NCBI GenBank assembly: GCA_032622095.1
Contig: CP136061.1
Location: forward strand, 26,476,991 to 26,540,990
DNA length: 64,000 bases
Source: Siphonodentalium dalli
Taxonomy: Eukaryota > Mollusca > Scaphopoda > Gadilida > Siphonodentaliidae
Direction: 5' to 3'
The notes beneath the pieces were generated by a model. It searched no databases. It saw nothing but the letters and a program-made list of their open reading frames with translations, and was not told where the DNA came from. Positions 60,401-64,000 of this stretch are shown piece by piece; within the stretch, counting starts at the first letter, position 1, and the number at the start of each line of letters is the position of its first letter. The translations under genes were made by a program, and so were the position numbers.

Positions 60401-61048
60401 CCAAGGAGAGGTATATACTCATTATGATCCCCCAAGGAGAGGTATATACTCATTATGATCCCCCAAGGAGAGGTATATACTCATTATGATCCCCCAAGGA
60501 GAGGTTTATACTCATTATGATCCCACAAGGAGAGGTATATACTCATTATGATCCCCAAGGAGAGGTATATACTCATTATGAACCCACAAGGAGAGGTATA
60601 TACTCATTATGATCCCCAGGGAGAGGTATATACTCATTAAGATCCCACAAGGAGAGGTATATACTCATTGTGATCCCCCAAGGAGAGGTATATACTCATT
60701 ATGATCCCCCAAGAAGAGGTATATACTCATTACGATCCCCCAAGGAGAGGTATATACTCATTATGATCCCCCAATAAGAACGGAGAGGTATATACTCATT
60801 ATGATCCCACAAGGAGAGGTATATACTCATTATGATCCCACAAGGAGAGGTATATACTCATTGTGATCCCCCAAGGAGAGGTATATACTCATTGTGATCC
60901 CACAAGGAGAGGTATATACTCATTATGATCCCCCAAGGAGAGATATATACTCACTATGATCCCCCAATAAGAACGGAGAGGTATATACTCATTATGATCC
61001 CCCAATAAGAACGGAGAGGTATATACTCATTATGATCCCCCAATAAAC
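51457..61048 (+). repeat. 9.6-kb minisatellite of 31-bp and 38-bp units, roughly 300 copies
   Basis: The base unit is GAGAGGTATATACTCATTAT-GATCCCCCAAG (31 bp). A 38-bp variant carries GATCCCCCAATAAGAACG in place of GATCCCCCAAG. Common variants are CCCACAAGGAG, CCCCCAATGAG and GTGATCC. The array begins within 10 bp of the esterase exon and ends at 61048 in a partial 38-bp unit (CCCCCAATAA). Small open frames at 54848-55084, 55353-55619 and 56165-56386 are by-products. Confidence 0.99.
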
Positions 61049-62990
61049 TTTAGAACAAACAGTATAACTGTATAATACAACATAATCTAAATATGTATAT
61101 AAATTTAATGACACATGACGGACAATATACATACAGTACGCAAAGAGTATGCGATAACAAACACACTGAACATCGAAGGGAACCCACTAAGCCCACTGTG
61201 GATTACCGGGATTAAAGGTTCAGTGTGAACATGCGTGGTGCGGGTTTACACATGGTTCGGTGATATTAATGTGATCCATGGCCTGTCGCTGTGATCCATG
61301 GCCATTACGCGCGCCGTGTGTATACTGTCCTTGAGATTCTAGATAGCTGTGGGCGCTGACTTTAACATGTGTGTTTTATTTATAGAATGGGAAATTTTGT
61401 GATGATTAAAAGTCGAACTGCGTCCGGTAAAAGGTATAGTTGGGAGTTTCAATTTCGTTTATTGTGGTTAATTAACGTTACGTCAATAATGTTGATTTGT
61501 GGTTTGTGTCAATTACAAATAAAAGAAATGAAAAAAGATAATTTGTATGTCTTATATTTCAACTTTTATAGACTTTTTTCGTTCTCCAGCCCACTGGGGG
61601 TTGTGGTCGGAGACGGCGGAGTCGGCCGCCGGTTCGTTAATTAGGTGCTGATTGTTATTGTTATTTTAACGGAATTCTGAGTTGGTCATTCGCGAAACCA
61701 ATATATTTATATTCTATAATTACAATCATGTGTATATAATATATGATCGTGAGCGCGTTACCATTTCTGACTATGGTTTTCTTGTATATATTGAGATTTG
61801 GATAAAGCTGCCACCTGATACGTATCTGGAGATTATGCCTTCAAATGCACATCGACGGTCTGTCGTGGTTATTTGTACAGTAGTTGAATGATATTCATAA
61901 AACCATCACCATTGTGTTAGTATGTATGTTAAGATTGGCAACATGCCGGTATATCAGTTCTAAAATTATGAAAAAAGATCAGTTTCAAGCTGGGGTGTCA
62001 CTTCCTCTTATTCGAGATCATTTGAAGCTGAATGCAGGTTGTACATGTATGTCAGTCTCCATGAGTGAAAATGAAAATGAAAATCAGTAAGACCAGTTTT
62101 TGAGATATCATTGGTAGCTACACTGGGATCGTTGATCAGCTACACTGTTATAAAAATGCCCGTCAGTTTAACGGTGTCATACCGCGCAACATCGCTGCCA
62201 ACTTTGGACCATTAAACATACGGTCAGACTGTAGCATGGTCCACGGTACAAAACCACTAAAGTTACCGGCAGACTGTAACCAGTCAGTGTCAAACCATTA
62301 TATTGTTTACGGTTCAACACCGTTTATTTAATATCAAGAATGTAACTAACATAGTTCAAACCAATGGTATTTTTCACGAGTCAACATGAATATTGTGCTC
62401 TTAATTTGCTAATTTACCGTAGAATTAGCCAAATTCCCATTGTAAGAATATGATTTGCCGGTATGCATTACGATTCATATGTTTTAGAATGGTCGAAATT
62501 AGTATTATTCGACACTGAAAATACATCTTAGTTCTTCTATTACGATCATAGTTTTAATGAAACATACATCCTCAAATGTATAAAGTGATAGACAATACTT
62601 ATAAAACTTTGCAGTTTGCAGAGGATCAAACTTGTTTTTTGCCTCATGCAATTTAATCCGGAAAAAGGCTGCGCACGCGTAATGTGTTCACCTTGCACTA
62701 ACTACTGTATAAATATGGCTGCAAATAAAAACCGACACTAGTAATAGCTGATAAGCCAACCCATCACTATTCAGTTATGAGTAATACTAATTTCTTCCAT
62801 TCTAAAACATGAATCGGCATGCCCTGTTAAGACATAAAAGAACACATCTACAATTAATACTTCCATGTACATGTAATATTAAAACATCTTAATGGCATGA
62901 TTTTTGGTAACATGCTAGGCGTGAAAATTATCAAGTTACTTGTAAACAATTTTTTGGTTTTAACAGGTTAATCTGTACATCATGATAACA
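61049..62990. other. Unannotated DNA
   Basis: Open frames at 61369-61644, 61682-61891 and 61884-62090 have no recognised motif. GCGTTACCATTTCTGACTAT at ~61757 duplicates the sequence just before the lectin exon acceptor at 20432. No upstream esterase exon could be identified on the - strand. Confidence 0.4.
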
Positions 62991-63315
62991 CAGTACAATC
63001 AGAAGAAGTGGCATATTGGGGAGCGACTTTATTGCGATATTGAGCGCGCCTAATTGCGAAAAAGGCGTGATTATAATGCAATACCAACAATATGTCGTGC
63101 TTATTATTGCGATATTGAACGCAAAATATTGGGATACAAAGCGCGCTAAATTTCATAGAGACCCGATATTGTTATATTTATATTAGATAAGTACTGCGCG
63201 TACAGTGTACATATAGTCTACATAAACGCTTATAAACGTTTCCAATTGCAATATTATTGTGATGTTGGGCGCGAAAATAGCGCGCTTAATTTACCACTTC
63301 TTTTGACTGGTACTG
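62991..63315. mobile_element. 325-bp mariner-like MITE
   Basis: The left end CAGTACAATCAGAAGAAGTG matches the reverse of the right end, CAGTACCAGTCAAAAGAAGT. Subterminal regions repeat GCGCGC and ATATTG-GCGC in inverted order. The right end is followed by TA; the left base pair is CA, a likely mutated TA. CAGT ends with TA duplication are typical of Tc1/mariner. Confidence 0.7.
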
Positions 63316-64000
63316 TATATCAATAACAGCTAGTTGAGATTGAAACATTCAAGACAACAGCAGATCTCGTAATAACTGTGCGCGTTAACTTGGCGACACA
63401 TTTTCGATAAAATTTGACAGCATGGTGCATCAAACTGTGTATACTGGTATCACGACACTTATTATCCATATCAGTGAGTCAGCCAAAGACATAAGAACAT
63501 CCAACCAATAGTGCACTTCCGGTCCGTAAGTTATCGTAATAACTTGGTGATAACATGGCGAATAACGACAATGTCTCATATCGACAAGTTTGAATGAAAT
63601 TGATGAACACGGGATGAATTGGTCCGTGTATTTGCAAAGTTGTACTTGTAAGTTGGAATTGTAGATATGTGATCATCCGTCACTGTTTACGGTTTTGTTG
63701 TTGTTGGCATGCGGCTCTTCTGAATCACTCTTGTACATGTATGTGCTTTGAAACAATCAGAACACTGTCAACTGGATTGAACAATTCAAGTTAAAAACAA
63801 CATTCCAATAGCTGCTGCTGTATAGTTGATATTATTGTCACCAGTGTTTGACATCGAAGCTCTTGTTAATTGAACCTGTATCGTTTTGTGTCAGTAAATA
63901 TGTCAGTGTTTTGATAGTCACAGCACTGTCAATTCAACACGAACAATGTGACGAATAAAGACAAGTCATATCCGACCGCTCGAAGAGGCAACGAAGAGGC
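63316..64000. other. Unannotated DNA
   Basis: No supported gene. The - strand frame at 63479-63676 has no recognised motif. Confidence 0.4.

Noticed and set aside
51457-61048. CRISPR-like regular repeat array
   Set aside because: Units are contiguous 31/38-bp repeats with no unique spacers, in an animal genome.
61369-62090. Three consecutive small + strand open frames
   Set aside because: No motifs, and no splice pattern that joins them into a plausible protein.

Overview
The window looks like nuclear DNA of an intron-rich, AT-rich, repeat-laden animal. The clues are long introns with GT-AG splice sites, APE-type non-LTR retrotransposons with L1-like ORF1 proteins, a tRNA-derived SINE, several families of TTAA-flanked MITEs, large minisatellites, and a secreted-type C-type lectin domain gene. 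A marine invertebrate, most plausibly a mollusc or another lophotrochozoan, fits best; this is an inference from family content, not from a marker gene. No bacterial-style operons, tRNA or rRNA genes, or CRISPR arrays were seen.

Host coding content is small. (1) A C-type lectin domain (CTLD) gene lies on the + strand. Three phase-1 exons can be joined: a Pro/Thr-rich stalk (16252-16341), the first half of the CTLD (20483-20680) and its last half with the stop codon (29633-29856). The exon carrying the signal peptide was not found. (2) On the - strand, 50908-51449 is the last exon of a secreted SGNH-hydrolase/esterase-like protein with a C-terminal DGIH motif. Its upstream exons were not found.

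Layout: 1-80 end of a TTAA MITE; 81-2580 unannotated; 2581-3420 degenerate minisatellite; about 3.56-6.22 kb LINE A (TATA-type promoter, decayed RT); 6.22-10.68 kb LINE B (L1-like ORF1, APE endonuclease, RT; decayed); 10.7-14.95 kb more minisatellites; 14.98-15.34 kb SINE; 15.56-16.20 kb MITE; 16.25-29.86 kb the lectin gene, whose introns hold a 180-bp satellite split by a MITE, two 43-bp arrays, a LINE fragment and a ~140-bp array; 30-38 kb MITEs, dispersed elements and small tandem repeats; 38.0-38.7 kb an array of CCAAT boxes; 40.2-40.9 kb a foldback element; 43.7-45.9 kb a degenerate minisatellite containing a 215-bp near-perfect hairpin; 46.6-50.8 kb a nearly G-free TCA-rich array; 50.9-51.45 kb the esterase exon; 51.46-61.05 kb a ~9.6-kb array of 31/38-bp units; 61-64 kb mostly unannotated with one mariner-like MITE.

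The strongest themes are host exons directly bordered by very large tandem arrays, one of which contains sequence from the exon's own splice acceptor; a family of TTAA MITEs sharing one long palindromic core under different termini; and a lectin gene visible only when short exons are joined by splice phase.
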